Positions 39,723-48,176 are shown, counted from the stretch's first letter. The stretch is 64,000 nt of DNA from AP-15 sp963814805 (GCA_963814805.1 CAWFER010000011.1:69645-133644), one strand, 5' to 3'. Numbers and translations: made by a program. Notes: generated by a model from the letters alone, not told the origin.

Positions 39723-40667
39723 ATGAACAAGCTCCCCACCGAACGCCGCGCCCAGATCCTCGGGATGATGGTCGAGGGCAACAGCATTCGCGCTATCGTG
39801 CGCATGACCGGGGCGAGCAAGAACACGATCGTCAAGCTGCTGGAAGACGCTGGCGAGGCGTTCTCGGTATACCAGGATAAGGCTTACCGCGACCTTTCGT
39901 GCAAGCGACTCCAACTCGACGAAATTTGGGCCTTCTGTTACGCGAAACAGCGCAACGTGCCGTTCGCGAAGAGTGCGCCGGAAGAGGCTGGCGACCTGTG
40001 GACATGGGTTGCGCTCGACGCGGATACCAAGCTGGTCCCCTCCTGGCGCGTTGGTGATCGCAGCGGAGCGACCGCGATCGAGTTCGTGTGCGATCTCTCT
40101 CGGCGGCTGGCAAATCGGGTTCAGATTACCAGCGACGGCCATCGCGCATATTTGGAGGCGATTGAAGCCGGGTTCGGTGCCGATGTTGATTATGCTCAGC
40201 TCGTGAAGCTCTATGGCGAGGTTCCGCATCCTGCGGGCCGCTACAGCCCGGCGCAGATCCAAGGGACGAAAACCTTTTGCTGCACCGGCGACCCTAATCG
40301 GGCGCACGTCAGCACGTCCTACGTCGAGCGCCAGAACCTCACCATGCGCATGTCAATGCGGCGCTTCACCCGGTTGAGCAACGGCTTCTCAAAGAAGGCC
40401 GAGAATCATGCTCATTCGGTCGCGATCCACTTCATGCACTACAATTTCGTGCGCATTCATCAAAGCCTCCGGGTGACGCCCGCGATGGCAGCGGGCGTGA
40501 CAAAGACGCTATGGTCGCTCACTGACATGGTGCGCGTGATCGAGGAACGCGAGGATATGCGTTCCGGGGGCGGCATTGGTCGGATGAGTCATTTGCGCTC
40601 TCAAAATAGCGCTAGCCGCTCCGCTTGCGCCGTCGCGGGTGCTGAGTTGGCAAAGGTTCGGGAATGA
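39723..40667 (+). CDS. IS1-type transposase
   Basis: A 314-residue transposase of the large IS1 group common in Alphaproteobacteria. It has N-terminal helix-turn-helix MNKLPTERRAQILGMMVEGN and TGASKNTIVKLLEDAG, then the core with QLDEIWAFCYAKQRNV, DLWTWVALDADTKL, QITSDGHRAYLEAI and HVSTSYVERQNLTMRMSMRR, ending near WSLTDMVRVIEEREDM. The ATG at 39723 follows AAGGAGG. Its last codons overlap the 3' end of the convergent methyltransferase fragment by 56 bp. Terminal inverted repeats could not be identified with confidence. Confidence 0.88.
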   Translation: MNKLPTERRAQILGMMVEGNSIRAIVRMTGASKNTIVKLLEDAGEAFSVYQDKAYRDLSCKRLQLDEIWAFCYAKQRNVPFAKSAPEEAGDLWTWVALDADTKLVPSWRVGDRSGATAIEFVCDLSRRLANRVQITSDGHRAYLEAIEAGFGADVDYAQLVKLYGEVPHPAGRYSPAQIQGTKTFCCTGDPNRAHVSTSYVERQNLTMRMSMRRFTRLSNGFSKKAENHAHSVAIHFMHYNFVRIHQSLRVTPAMAAGVTKTLWSLTDMVRVIEEREDMRSGGGIGRMSHLRSQNSASRSACAVAGAELAKVRE

Positions 40668-41091
40668 TATCCTCTGGCGTCGGCTGTTCGCCACCGGCGA
40701 GCGGCAGCAACAGTGTTCCTTGCGGACTTGGCCGCGGGACCCTTCTCGGGCGCGTCTCTTGTACCGCTGCGCGCGCTAGATTCATTTCCAAGAGCCGCCC
40801 TAGAGCATCTTCGTCCGAAATGTCGGCTGGCCAGCCATAAGCGATGGCAACCGCCGCGTCGAGATTACGGTGGGCATTGTCGAGCCAAGCGGGTCGCGCA
40901 TTGTAGAGGTTAGTTAGCGTGCGCGCCTTAAGAACCGCGGCGGCGGCATCGTCTGCCGGAAGCATTCGATCAGGAAAGCCAGGCGCAGCCTCTGGTACAA
41001 CGCGTACCAAATTCGCAGGGTTCAGCCAATTGCGGCGCAGATCGTCAAGGCGGCGCGCCGCTACCGCAATGGCTGTGGCGCGAGGATCAGA
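40612..41091 (-). pseudogene. MmeI-like DNA methyltransferase, C-terminal fragment
   Basis: This fragment carries the end of the methyltransferase whose earlier part is at 43892-45196. Joining the two sides of the IS66 element gives a continuous frame ...SAAFYASDPRATAIAV. It continues with RRLDDLRRNWLNPANLVRVV, LKARTLTNLYNARPAWLDNA and AYGWPADISDEDALGRLLEM, which match the conserved C-terminal helical domain of MmeI-like enzymes. The stop is at 40612. GGATCAGA at 41084-41091 is the left target duplication. Confidence 0.88.
41084..41091 (+). repeat. 8-bp target duplication GGATCAGA, left of IS66
   Basis: It is identical to 43892-43899 on the other side of the IS66 element. An 8-bp duplication is standard for IS66, and removing the element with one copy restores the methyltransferase reading frame. 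Confidence 0.93.
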
Positions 41092-41191
41092 GTATCCCTC
41101 CGGTGATGGCCGCCTTGCGTAACTGAGGTGGGATGGGCTGGTAAGCACTGGTGCAAATGATGGTGTTTGCACCGGTGTTAGAGACGGTGCG

Positions 41192-41533
41192 ATGGCGCGG
41201 GTCGAGGTTATAACGGGGCCGGAACGGCGGCGGCGTTGGAGCGCCGAGCAGAAGCGGGCGATTGTTGCCGAGAGCCTGGCGCCTGGGGCGGTGGTCACAG
41301 AGATCGCTCGCCGCGCGGAGATTGGGACCGGCCAGATTTATCGCTGGCGCCGGGAGCTTGGGGTCGGCCGGGGGTTTGCTCAGGTTCTGATCGCGCCGGG
41401 CGGGGATGACGCCGGGTGGCCTGCGGCACCGGTGATCGAGATCGAATTTGTGGGGAAGGCGCGCATGCGGATCCCGGCTTCGATCCCGGCCGGGCTGGCG
41501 GCGGCCGTGGTCAAAGCGCTGTCGGGGCGATGA
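41192..41533 (+). CDS. tnpA: IS66 accessory protein TnpA
   Basis: A 113-residue helix-turn-helix protein (RRRWSAEQKRAIVAESLAPG, EIARRAEIGTGQIYRWRREL) needed with TnpB for IS66 transposition. Its TGA overlaps the tnpB ATG (ATGA at 41530-41533), indicating translational coupling. Confidence 0.9.
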   Translation: MARVEVITGPERRRRWSAEQKRAIVAESLAPGAVVTEIARRAEIGTGQIYRWRRELGVGRGFAQVLIAPGGDDAGWPAAPVIEIEFVGKARMRIPASIPAGLAAAVVKALSGR

Positions 41534-41877
41534 TCCCGGTCCCTTCGGGAGTTCGTGTTTGGCTAGCCGTCGGCCACACCGACATGCGGCGTGGGATGAA
41601 CAGCTTGGCACTGCAAGTCCAAGAAGTATTGGATCGCGATCCGCATGCCGGTGATTTGTACGTTTTCAGAGGCAGAAGGGGTCATTTAATCAAAATTCTG
41701 TGGCATGACGGGATCGGCATGTCGCTCTACGCCAAGCGGCTGGAGCGCGGCCGATTCATCTGGCCATCGCCGGCCGACGGGATCGTCGCGATCAGCGCGG
41801 CGCAGTTGGCTTACATGCTCGACGGGATCGACTGGCGGAACCCGGTTCGCACCTGGCGTCCGGAAGTGGCCGGCTGA
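41530..41877 (+). CDS. tnpB: IS66 accessory protein TnpB
   Basis: A 115-residue IS66 Orf2 protein with the hallmark MIPVPSGVRVWLAVGHTDMR and GDLYVFRGRRGHLIKILWHD, then RLERGRFIWPSPADGIVAIS. The start at 41530 overlaps the tnpA stop. It is required for transposition, though its biochemical role is undefined. Confidence 0.93.
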   Translation: MIPVPSGVRVWLAVGHTDMRRGMNSLALQVQEVLDRDPHAGDLYVFRGRRGHLIKILWHDGIGMSLYAKRLERGRFIWPSPADGIVAISAAQLAYMLDGIDWRNPVRTWRPEVAG

Positions 41878-41970
41878 GAGCCTGCCCCTGACCTGATCAG
41901 GGATGCGGCGGATTGACTCACCCTATGGTTGAGGAGCGCTCGGGCCCGGTGATGTGCGATAATCGGGCCC

Positions 41971-43617
41971 GTGACGACACCCGAGGACCTCCCCGACGCC
42001 ATTGCCGCGCTGCAGGCGGCGCTAATCGCGGAGCGCGAAAGAGCGGCGCGGGTCGAGGCCGAATTGGCGGTGGCCAAGGCCAAGGCTTCCGATGATCAGG
42101 CCTTGATCGCCCATCAGCGATTGCAGATCGCCAAGCTCACGCGTGAGCTCTATGGCCAGCGCTCGGAACGCAGTGGGCAATTGCTCGATCAGATGGCGCT
42201 GGCCTTCGAGGAGTTCGAGAGTTCGGCGACCGAAGACGAGATTGCCGCCGAGCGGGCCGTGGCCAAGACCACCAACGTGGTGGCCTTCACCCGCAAGCGC
42301 CCGGCACGCCAGCCCTTCCCCGAGCATCTGCCGCGCGAGCGGGTGGTCGAACCGGGTCCGACCGCCTGCCAGTGCTGCGGCAGCTCGCGGCTGCGCAAGC
42401 TGGGCGAGGACATCACCGAGACGCTGGAGGTGATTCCGCGGCAGTGGAAGGTGATCCAGCATGTTCGTGAGAAGTTCACCTGCCGCGACTGCGAGAAGAT
42501 CAGCCAGGCGCCGGCGCCGTTCCACGTGATCGCGCGCGGCTGGGCCGGCCCGAGCCTCTTGGCGATGATCCTGTTCGAGAAGTTCGGGCAACATCAGCCG
42601 CTGAACCGCCAGGCCGAACGCTATTCGAGAGAAGGCGTACCCCTCAGCCTGTCGACCCTGGCCGACCAGGTCGGGGCCTGCTGCGCGGTGCTGACCCCGC
42701 TGCTGCGGCGGGTTGAGGCGCATGTCTTCGCGGCCGAGCGCTTGCACGGCGACGATACCACCGTGCCGGTCTTGGCCAAAGGCAAGACCGACATCGGGCG
42801 ATGCTGGGTTTACGTGCGCGACGATCGACCGTTCGGTGGACCGGACCCGCCGGCGGCGATGTTTTATTACTCGCGCGATCGCCGCGGCGAGCACCCGCAG
42901 ACACATCTGGCCGGCTATGCCGGGATCCTCCAGGCGGACGCCTTCAGCGGATACAACAAACTCTACGAACCCGACCGCCAACCGGGCCCGATCCTGGAGG
43001 CCGGATGCTGGAGCCACGCCCGTCGACCGTTCTTCGTCATGGCCGATCTTGCTGAGAACGCCCGCCGCAAGGCGCAGGGCAAGACGACGGCGGTGATATC
43101 GCCGCTGGCGCTGGACGCAGTCCGGCGCATCGATGCCCTCTTCGACATCGAACGCACGATCAACGGCCAGAGCGCCGAGCGACGCCGAGCCGTCCGGCAA
43201 GAGCTGAGCGCGCCGCTGGTCGCTGATCTCGAGCGCTGGCTGCGCGAGCACCGGCCAAAGCTGTCGCGCGGCAACGATCTCGCCAAGGCGATGGATTACC
43301 TGCTCAAGCGCTGGCCGGCGTTCACCCGGTTCCTCGACGACGGCCGCATCTGCCTGTCGAACAACGCCGCCGAGCGCGCGCTGAGAGGTATCGCTCTCGG
43401 CAGAAAATCATGGTTGTTCGCGGGTTCCGACCGGGGTGGGCAGCGGGCGGCGGCAATGTACAGCCTGATCGTCACCGCCAAGATGAACGATGTCGATCCG
43501 CAAGCCTGGCTGGCCAACGTCCTGGCCCGGATCGCCGAGCATTCGGCCCAGAGGCTCGATGAACTGCTGCCATGGAACTGGCGGCCGCGTTCGGCACCGC
43601 AAAGTCAGGCGGCCTGA
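41971..43617 (+). CDS. tnpC: IS66-family transposase TnpC
   Basis: A 548-residue IS66 transposase starting at a GTG (41971). An N-terminal coiled coil (ALIAERERAARVEAELAVAK) leads to a zinc finger region (ACQCCGSS...FTCRDCEK). The DDE core includes LHGDDTTVPVLAKGK, LQADAFSGYNKLY and CWSHARRPFFVMADL. The conserved end is NNAAERALRGIALGRKSWLF followed by AGSDRGGQRAAAMYSL. No break is seen. A relic of another IS66 transposase lies at 53615-53735. Confidence 0.93.
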   Translation: MTTPEDLPDAIAALQAALIAERERAARVEAELAVAKAKASDDQALIAHQRLQIAKLTRELYGQRSERSGQLLDQMALAFEEFESSATEDEIAAERAVAKTTNVVAFTRKRPARQPFPEHLPRERVVEPGPTACQCCGSSRLRKLGEDITETLEVIPRQWKVIQHVREKFTCRDCEKISQAPAPFHVIARGWAGPSLLAMILFEKFGQHQPLNRQAERYSREGVPLSLSTLADQVGACCAVLTPLLRRVEAHVFAAERLHGDDTTVPVLAKGKTDIGRCWVYVRDDRPFGGPDPPAAMFYYSRDRRGEHPQTHLAGYAGILQADAFSGYNKLYEPDRQPGPILEAGCWSHARRPFFVMADLAENARRKAQGKTTAVISPLALDAVRRIDALFDIERTINGQSAERRRAVRQELSAPLVADLERWLREHRPKLSRGNDLAKAMDYLLKRWPAFTRFLDDGRICLSNNAAERALRGIALGRKSWLFAGSDRGGQRAAAMYSLIVTAKMNDVDPQAWLANVLARIAEHSAQRLDELLPWNWRPRSAPQSQAA

Positions 43618-43619
43618 TC

Positions 43620-43862
43620 ATGGCAGCCATCGCCCAGGTCTTCACGATCAGCTATGTCGCCAACCTGCTCGGCGAGGACGAAGACTGGCTGTACGACCTG
43701 TCGACCGACATGTTCCCGGAAGACGGCTGCCTCTGGGTCTACGGCGTCGGCGAGGATGGCGTGCCCGCCTTCACCAAGGACGGCATAGAGAACCTGCGCC
43801 AGATCATCGCTGACCAACGAGCCGCCGGCCGCGCACCGCCTCAGGTCAAATCCGCCGAGTAG
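43620..43862 (+). CDS. IS66-borne small acidic passenger ORF
   Basis: An 80-residue acidic protein (MAAIAQVFTISYVANLLGED, LYDLSTDMFPEDGCLWVYGV, DGVPAFTKDGIENLRQIIAD) starting 2 nt after the tnpC stop and still inside the IS66 inverted repeats. Similar ORFs follow tnpC in some alphaproteobacterial IS66 elements. It might modulate transposition; no function is known. Confidence 0.75.
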   Translation: MAAIAQVFTISYVANLLGEDEDWLYDLSTDMFPEDGCLWVYGVGEDGVPAFTKDGIENLRQIIADQRAAGRAPPQVKSAE

Positions 43863-43891
43863 CCGGCCTGTGGTCCTCACCGCATGCTAAC

Positions 43892-43899
43892 GGATCAGA
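43892..43899 (+). repeat. 8-bp target duplication GGATCAGA, right of IS66
   Basis: The second copy of the duplication at 41084-41091. Confidence 0.93.
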
Positions 43900-45196
43900 G
43901 GCGTAGAACGCCGCGGAACGGCTGGGGATGAGGCCATCAGGGAATGGATAGGTCTCGAATGTGGTTGTGGGGGTATAGCGTGGTCGATCTTCCAAGCTGG
44001 TGCCCATCCTAAGCGCCCACGCCTGATGGAAGCGGGAATGTAGTATGCCGAACGTCGAGTCGTCATCGCGAGCGATCACGATTACGACGTTTGCAGGCAC
44101 CACTGTCGCAGGGAGCCACACAAAGGCACGATGCTTTGCGACCATGCTTGTAGCAATGTAACGATCTTTCCCAGCTATTGCCCGCCACATCTCTGGTCGT
44201 GGACGTTCGTGATGCCACCAGTCTATTGCGTACCCTCGCGCTTGGCGGCCAACACGTTCAGCCCGAACATGCGTAAGCGCATACCCGAAAGGCGCTTCAT
44301 AAAGAGCAGCCTCGGCTTCATCCATCTCCAAGCCGAAGTTGATGATCCACCGTCCGGTCAATCCGCGTAATGTCCATTCCGTTGGCCCAGGGACGCAGCA
44401 CCTCAGCATTTGGCCGACCGTTGGGATTCAACGGAAGTCTGAGCCACTGACGCGCCAACTCGCCCGGAACGTCGAAATCGCCCCCCTTGGTATCGCCCAT
44501 GAAAGCAACGCCACGATTTTCCTGTAAGGGCCGTGCCGTCGTGAAATCGATCGCCGCTCCCGTGAGATCGGCGTTGATCCGTGCCGCCCAAACGTCATTG
44601 AGCTTAATATCTCCCAGCGGCCAATTTCTAGCGAAACAGATCAGGGAGACGTGCACGGCCGCACCATCGAGAACCCAGGGCTTATCCTCCCAGGCATCAT
44701 AAATCACGCCAGCGCGACTGATCGTGTCGAGTACACGACGATTTGCTCCACCGCGGATCGAATTGGTCGCGACGAGCCCGGCACGTTGTGTATCGCCAAG
44801 AAACACCCGCTCCCATGCCTTGACGAACCAATAAATCACAAGACCCGCCTCAGCCGGGACCCGACCAGCATAAGCCGCAAACAACTGATCAACGTAATCG
44901 TCACCAAGCAATGAACGCATCATCTTGCCGCCGAGGAATGGCGGGTTGCCGATCACCACATCTGTCTCTGGCCAATAGGCTGCCGTGCCGTCCGCATTCA
45001 AAATTGCATCGCGGCATTCGATCGTGTCTAACGGCTTCAGGATCGGATTTCGTGAAACGTCGAACCCATTCCGACGCATCCACTGGATCTCACCGATCCA
45101 TACTGTCACGCGCGCCAAGTCCGCGGCATAGGGATTGACCTCAATCCCCCTGACGGCTTCCGGCCCGATCTGCGGAAACTCACGCGCCATTCCTAG
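43892..45196 (-). pseudogene. MmeI-like DNA methyltransferase, central fragment, frameshifted
   Basis: A fragment of a large gamma-type adenine DNA methyltransferase of the MmeI/Type IIL-like group. It starts at the IS5-type copy 2 with GMAREFPQIGPEAVRGIEVN and PYAADLARVTVWIGEIQWMR, and has motif IV NPPFLGGKMMRSLLGDDYVD and YWFVKAWERVFL. A target-recognition region follows, then after a one-base shift near 44345 LTGRWIINFGLEMDEAEAAL and TPTTTFETYPFPDGLIPSRS. The SAM motif I region (DPACGSGNF-type) and everything before it are absent. The gene is therefore cut by copy 2 at the 5' side and by IS66 at the 3' side. It probably belonged to a restriction-modification or defence locus. Confidence 0.87.
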
Positions 45197-45613
45197 CAGG
45201 CTGCTGAAAAAGAGAGAGTTTTCCGGTTTTTTCTGGTTGCGGACGGCTTGACATGAGCGATTACGATGAGTTCTTGATGCGCTCTTCATCGAAGTGGCGA
45301 GTGGGGCGGGGATATTGGCCGGCGAGCGTGATGGCCGGTCACGACACGGGCTCGGCGAGCAATTTGGGCAGGCGGACGAGATCGTAGGCGGCCATGGCGA
45401 GGGTGAATTGCCAATCGACCTTGGGCAGCCCGCGATGACGCATCTTGCGCAAGCCGGCCACCGTTTTGGCCCAGCCGAAAGCCTCTTCGATCCGTTTGCG
45501 GATACGCTGGGAGACCACATAGCCGGGATGCCGGGTGGTGCGGCCGTCGATCGCCGAGCGCCGGCCGTTTTGGTTCTGGGCAACATGCGGGGTCACCGCC
45601 TTGTCGCGCAGCT
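45197..45613 (-). repeat. 417-bp inverted repeat, left arm
   Basis: The reverse complement of 45828-46244 with no mismatch seen, and identical to 16726-17142 of copy 1. It encodes, on the minus strand, the C-terminal part of the IS5-type transposase (AVTPHVAQNQNGRRSAIDGR to LLAEPVS) plus the IS right end. Confidence 0.93.
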
Positions 45614-46102
45614 CGTAAGGGGCCGGGCAAGGAGGCCCGGCTCTGTTTCATCGGCCATGCGCTGATGGAGAACCGCAATGGTTTGGTTGTCGGCGCGGTG
45701 ACGACCCGCGCCTCGGGACATGCCGAGCGCCTGGCCGCCTTGGCGCTGATCGACCCGCATGCCGATCGTCCACAACTGGTCACGCTCGGCGCCGACAAGG
45801 GCTACGATACCGGCGACTTCGTGATCGAGCTGCGCGACAAGGCGGTGACCCCGCATGTTGCCCAGAACCAAAACGGCCGGCGCTCGGCGATCGACGGCCG
45901 CACCACCCGGCATCCCGGCTATGTGGTCTCCCAGCGTATCCGCAAACGGATCGAAGAGGCTTTCGGCTGGGCCAAAACGGTGGCCGGCTTGCGCAAGATG
46001 CGTCATCGCGGGCTGCCCAAGGTCGATTGGCAATTCACCCTCGCCATGGCCGCCTACGATCTCGTCCGCCTGCCCAAATTGCTCGCCGAGCCCGTGTCGT
46101 GA
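45614..46102 (+). pseudogene. IS5-type transposase, C-terminal half
   Basis: The frame reads RKGPGKEARLCFIGHALMEN, RNGLVVGAVTTRASGHAERL, AALALIDPHADRPQLVTLGA, DKGYDTGDFVIELRDKAVTP and on to LPKLLAEPVS. It includes the second catalytic Asp (ADKGYD) and the C-terminal Glu region (RIRKRIEEAFGWAKT) of the DDE fold. The N-terminal half with the first Asp is missing and is replaced by the inverted copy of the 3' end. Confidence 0.85.
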
Positions 46103-46244
46103 CCGGCCATCACGCTCGCCGGCCAATATCCCCGCCCCACTCGCCACTTCGATGAAGAGCGCATCAAGAACTCATCGTAATCGCTCATGTCAAGCCGTCC
46201 GCAACCAGAAAAAACCGGAAAACTCTCTCTTTTTCAGCAGCCTG
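45828..46244 (+). repeat. 417-bp inverted repeat, right arm
   Basis: The native-orientation 3' end of the IS5-type element, identical to the complement of 45197-45613 and to 16726-17142. Confidence 0.93.
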
Positions 46245-46355
46245 CTAGTGCCGTGTCCGCCACAGCTCGGGGAAGGAACGAAACTGCGCCTTGGCGTCCA
46301 CGATCTGCGTGATCTTCGTTGCGGCCTCTATGTCCAATTTAATTGGGCCGACCAT
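46245..46355 (-). other. Short ORF truncated at the IS edge
   Basis: A 36-codon frame starting MVGPIKLDIEAATKITQIVD and ending PELWRTRH, with the stop TAG lying in the IS target duplication CTAG. Its ATG overlaps the end of the CbpM-like gene (stop at 46339), as in a coupled operon, so it may be the start of a gene whose remainder was lost at the IS junction. It does not look like the missing 5' part of the methyltransferase. Confidence 0.4.
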
Positions 46356-46735
46356 TGTCGTCCCTTCGCGGCAAGGTTCGCTTTACCGCGTCCTGCACTT
46401 CGGGGGGCTGGGAGGCGAGGGCGTCGCAGAGGCGGCGCAGCTGGCGGCGCAGGCCGTAGACCTGGTCGAGCAGGCCCAGCACCAAGGGCAGCGCCTCGTC
46501 GTCGATCGCGTATTCGTGGCCGATTTCGAGGATCAGCTCGACCCGGGCGACATCGACCTCGCGGAACAGCCAGGTCTCGCCATGCCGCTCGGGCAGCACC
46601 CAGCGGTTTTCGCCGGGATCCCATTCGTTGCCGACCTGCTCTTCGATCGGGGCGCCGCTATCGGTCGTCGTCGGCGGCGCGCGACCGGCGGTGGAAATCA
46701 GTCGCTCGGGCGTTCGGCTATTTCGGGTAACATTC
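46339..46735 (-). CDS. CbpM-like chaperone-modulator / MerR-type small protein
   Basis: The frame encodes ENRWVLPERHGETWLFREVD, VARVELILEIGHEYAIDDEA and LPLVLGLLDQVYGLRRQLRR, then LCDALASQPPEVQDAVKRTL. This matches the helical core of CbpM, the modulator of the DnaJ-like CbpA, and related MerR_2-type proteins. No conventional start is visible in the right place; the frame stays open upstream through the divergent radical SAM gene. A GTG at 46599 would give 87 residues, so the true start is uncertain or lost. No cbpA/dnaJ gene is adjacent. Confidence 0.55.
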
Positions 46736-46776
46736 GCCAGCCGAAGCTGTTGTGTCCTCCCGATCCGAGGCTGCTG

Positions 46777-47733
46777 ATGACCCAGGCGCTCGCCGCCGCG
46801 CCGCGATTGGACCCTGGCAAATTCCAGCACCCGCGCGTTACCGCCAACGGCGAACCGCGGGCCAGCGTTGCGCTCAAGGCGCTGGAAACGCTGTGGTTCA
46901 ACACCGGGACGCGGTGCAACCTGACCTGCCGGAACTGCTATATCGAATCCTCGCCGACAAATGACCGCCTGGCTTATTTGACCGCCGCCGAGGTCGCCCG
47001 CTATCTCGACGAGATCATCGAGCTGCGGCTCGGGGCCGAGCTGATCGGGTTTACCGGCGGCGAGCCTTTTATGAACCGCGAGCTGCCGGCGATGCTCGAG
47101 GATGCGCTGTCGCGCGGGTTTCGCGCGATCGTGCTGACGAATGCGATGAAGCCGATGGACAGGATGAAGCCGGGGCTTCTGCGGTTGCGCGAGCGCTTTG
47201 GCGACCGCTTGACCCTGCGCGTGTCGATCGACCACTACGGCCGCGCCGTCCATGAGCTGGAGCGCGGCCGGCGCAGTTGGGCGCCGACGCTCGACGGGCT
47301 CCTCTGGCTCGCCGGAAACGGCTTCTCGATCAATGTGGCGAGCCGATATTTGTCGGGCGAGCCGGAAGCCGCGCTGCGGCGCGGTTTCGCCCAGCTGTTC
47401 GCCAGGCTCGGCGTCGCGCTCGACGCGGATGACCCGGTGGCGTTGATGATTTTCCCGGAAATGGATGCGAGCGTTGATGTCCCGGAGATAACCGAGGCAT
47501 GCTGGGGGATTCTCGGCAAATCGCCGGAGAGCGTTATGTGCGCCACCTCGCGCATGGTGGTGAAACACCAGGGCGCCGCACAGCCGAGCGTCATCGCCTG
47601 CACCCTTCTGCCCTATGATTCGCTCTGGGACCTTGGCCCGAGCCTGGCCGGGGCAAGCGGCCCAGTGGCGCTCAACCACCCGCATTGCGCCAAATTCTGC
47701 ATGCTCGGCGGCGCCGCCTGCAGCCGGGGCTGA
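46777..47733 (+). CDS. Radical SAM protein with C-terminal cysteine cluster
   Basis: A 318-residue radical SAM enzyme. The 4Fe-4S motif CxxxCxxC is in TRCNLTCRNCYIESSP, followed by ELIGFTGGEPFMNRELPAML (the GGE motif) and LTLRVSIDHYGRAVHELERG. Near the C-terminus a group of cysteines (CTLLPYDS, then HPHCAKFCMLGGAACS) suggests an auxiliary iron-sulfur cluster, as in SPASM-like enzymes. The ATG at 46777 has GAGG upstream. No peptide precursor is visible next to it; neighbours are a rhodanese and MsrB, which hints at sulfur or redox chemistry. Substrate unknown. Confidence 0.88.
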   Translation: MTQALAAAPRLDPGKFQHPRVTANGEPRASVALKALETLWFNTGTRCNLTCRNCYIESSPTNDRLAYLTAAEVARYLDEIIELRLGAELIGFTGGEPFMNRELPAMLEDALSRGFRAIVLTNAMKPMDRMKPGLLRLRERFGDRLTLRVSIDHYGRAVHELERGRRSWAPTLDGLLWLAGNGFSINVASRYLSGEPEAALRRGFAQLFARLGVALDADDPVALMIFPEMDASVDVPEITEACWGILGKSPESVMCATSRMVVKHQGAAQPSVIACTLLPYDSLWDLGPSLAGASGPVALNHPHCAKFCMLGGAACSRG

Positions 47734-47810
47734 GGCGACGGTCGGCGCTCCAGGCAATCGCCATCAGTCCTCGATCGATTGCGATTTGCGACCGGCCGAC
47801 GCTCCCACCA

Positions 47811-48176
47811 TTATTCGAGAGCCAGCCCTTGCCGGCGCCACCCCTCGGTGCCGCCGCGCAGGACCGCGACATCCCGTAAGCCGGCGGCAAGCAGCCTCGT
47901 CGCCGCCTGGGCGGATCGGCGGTCGGTCTGGCAAACCAGCACGACCGGTTGTCGCCGGGCGGCAAGTTCCCCGACCCGGCCTGGCAAATCGGCCAGCGGC
48001 ATGTTGACGGCCCCGGGCAGGTGACCCGGCGGCGCGATGAATTCCTCGGGCTGACGCACATCGACCAGGACCACGGTCTCGCCGGCCGCGAGGCGGCCCT
48101 TCAATGCGGCGACCTCGATCCATGCCGGCGCCTCGATCCGTGGCCGGCCGAACAAACGGGACAGAAATGCTTTCAT
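47811..48176 (-). CDS. Single-domain rhodanese-like sulfurtransferase
   Basis: A 121-residue protein with a rhodanese domain: VVLVDVRQPEEFIAPPGHLP, GAVNMPLADLPGRV, the catalytic cysteine in VVLVCQTDRRSAQAA, and LRGGTEGWRRQGLALE. Such proteins move sulfane sulfur or act as thiol sensors. The ATG at 48176 starts the domain lead-in (MKAFLSRLFGRP). It is divergent from msrB by about 200 bp and convergent with the radical SAM gene. Confidence 0.9.
   Translation of the reverse strand: MKAFLSRLFGRPRIEAPAWIEVAALKGRLAAGETVVLVDVRQPEEFIAPPGHLPGAVNMPLADLPGRVGELAARRQPVVLVCQTDRRSAQAATRLLAAGLRDVAVLRGGTEGWRRQGLALE

Larger units (their letters stand above)
41092..43891 (+). mobile_element. Complete IS66-family element, 2800 bp
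   Basis: Imperfect terminal inverted repeats begin GTATCCCTCCGGTGATGGCC at the left and, on the complement, GTTAGCATGCGGTGAGGACC at the right. An exact 8-bp duplication GGATCAGA borders it. It carries tnpA, tnpB, tnpC and one extra small ORF, all intact on the plus strand. It is inserted in the MmeI-like methyltransferase gene in the opposite orientation. Confidence 0.92.
45193..46248. mobile_element. IS5-type element (copy 2) with palindromic duplication, including CTAG duplications
   Basis: The element spans 45197-46244 and is bordered by CTAG at 45193-45196 and 46245-46248. Both ends are the same right-hand end of the IS (CAGGCTGCTGAAAAAGAGAG on each strand). Left arm 45197-45613 and right arm 45828-46244 are exact reverse complements over 417 bp. 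Between them, 45614-45827 holds one transposase segment in the plus direction. There is no transposase N-terminus, so it could move only with help from a full-length relative. Confidence 0.9.

Noticed and set aside
45294..45665. A 123-residue plus-strand ORF in IS copy 2
   Set aside because: It is the antisense of the transposase 3' end and appears again at each identical copy; it is not a gene.
46291..46776. An N-terminal extension of the radical SAM protein
   Set aside because: The extension is antisense to the CbpM-like gene and has no radical SAM homology; ATG 46777 fits the family.
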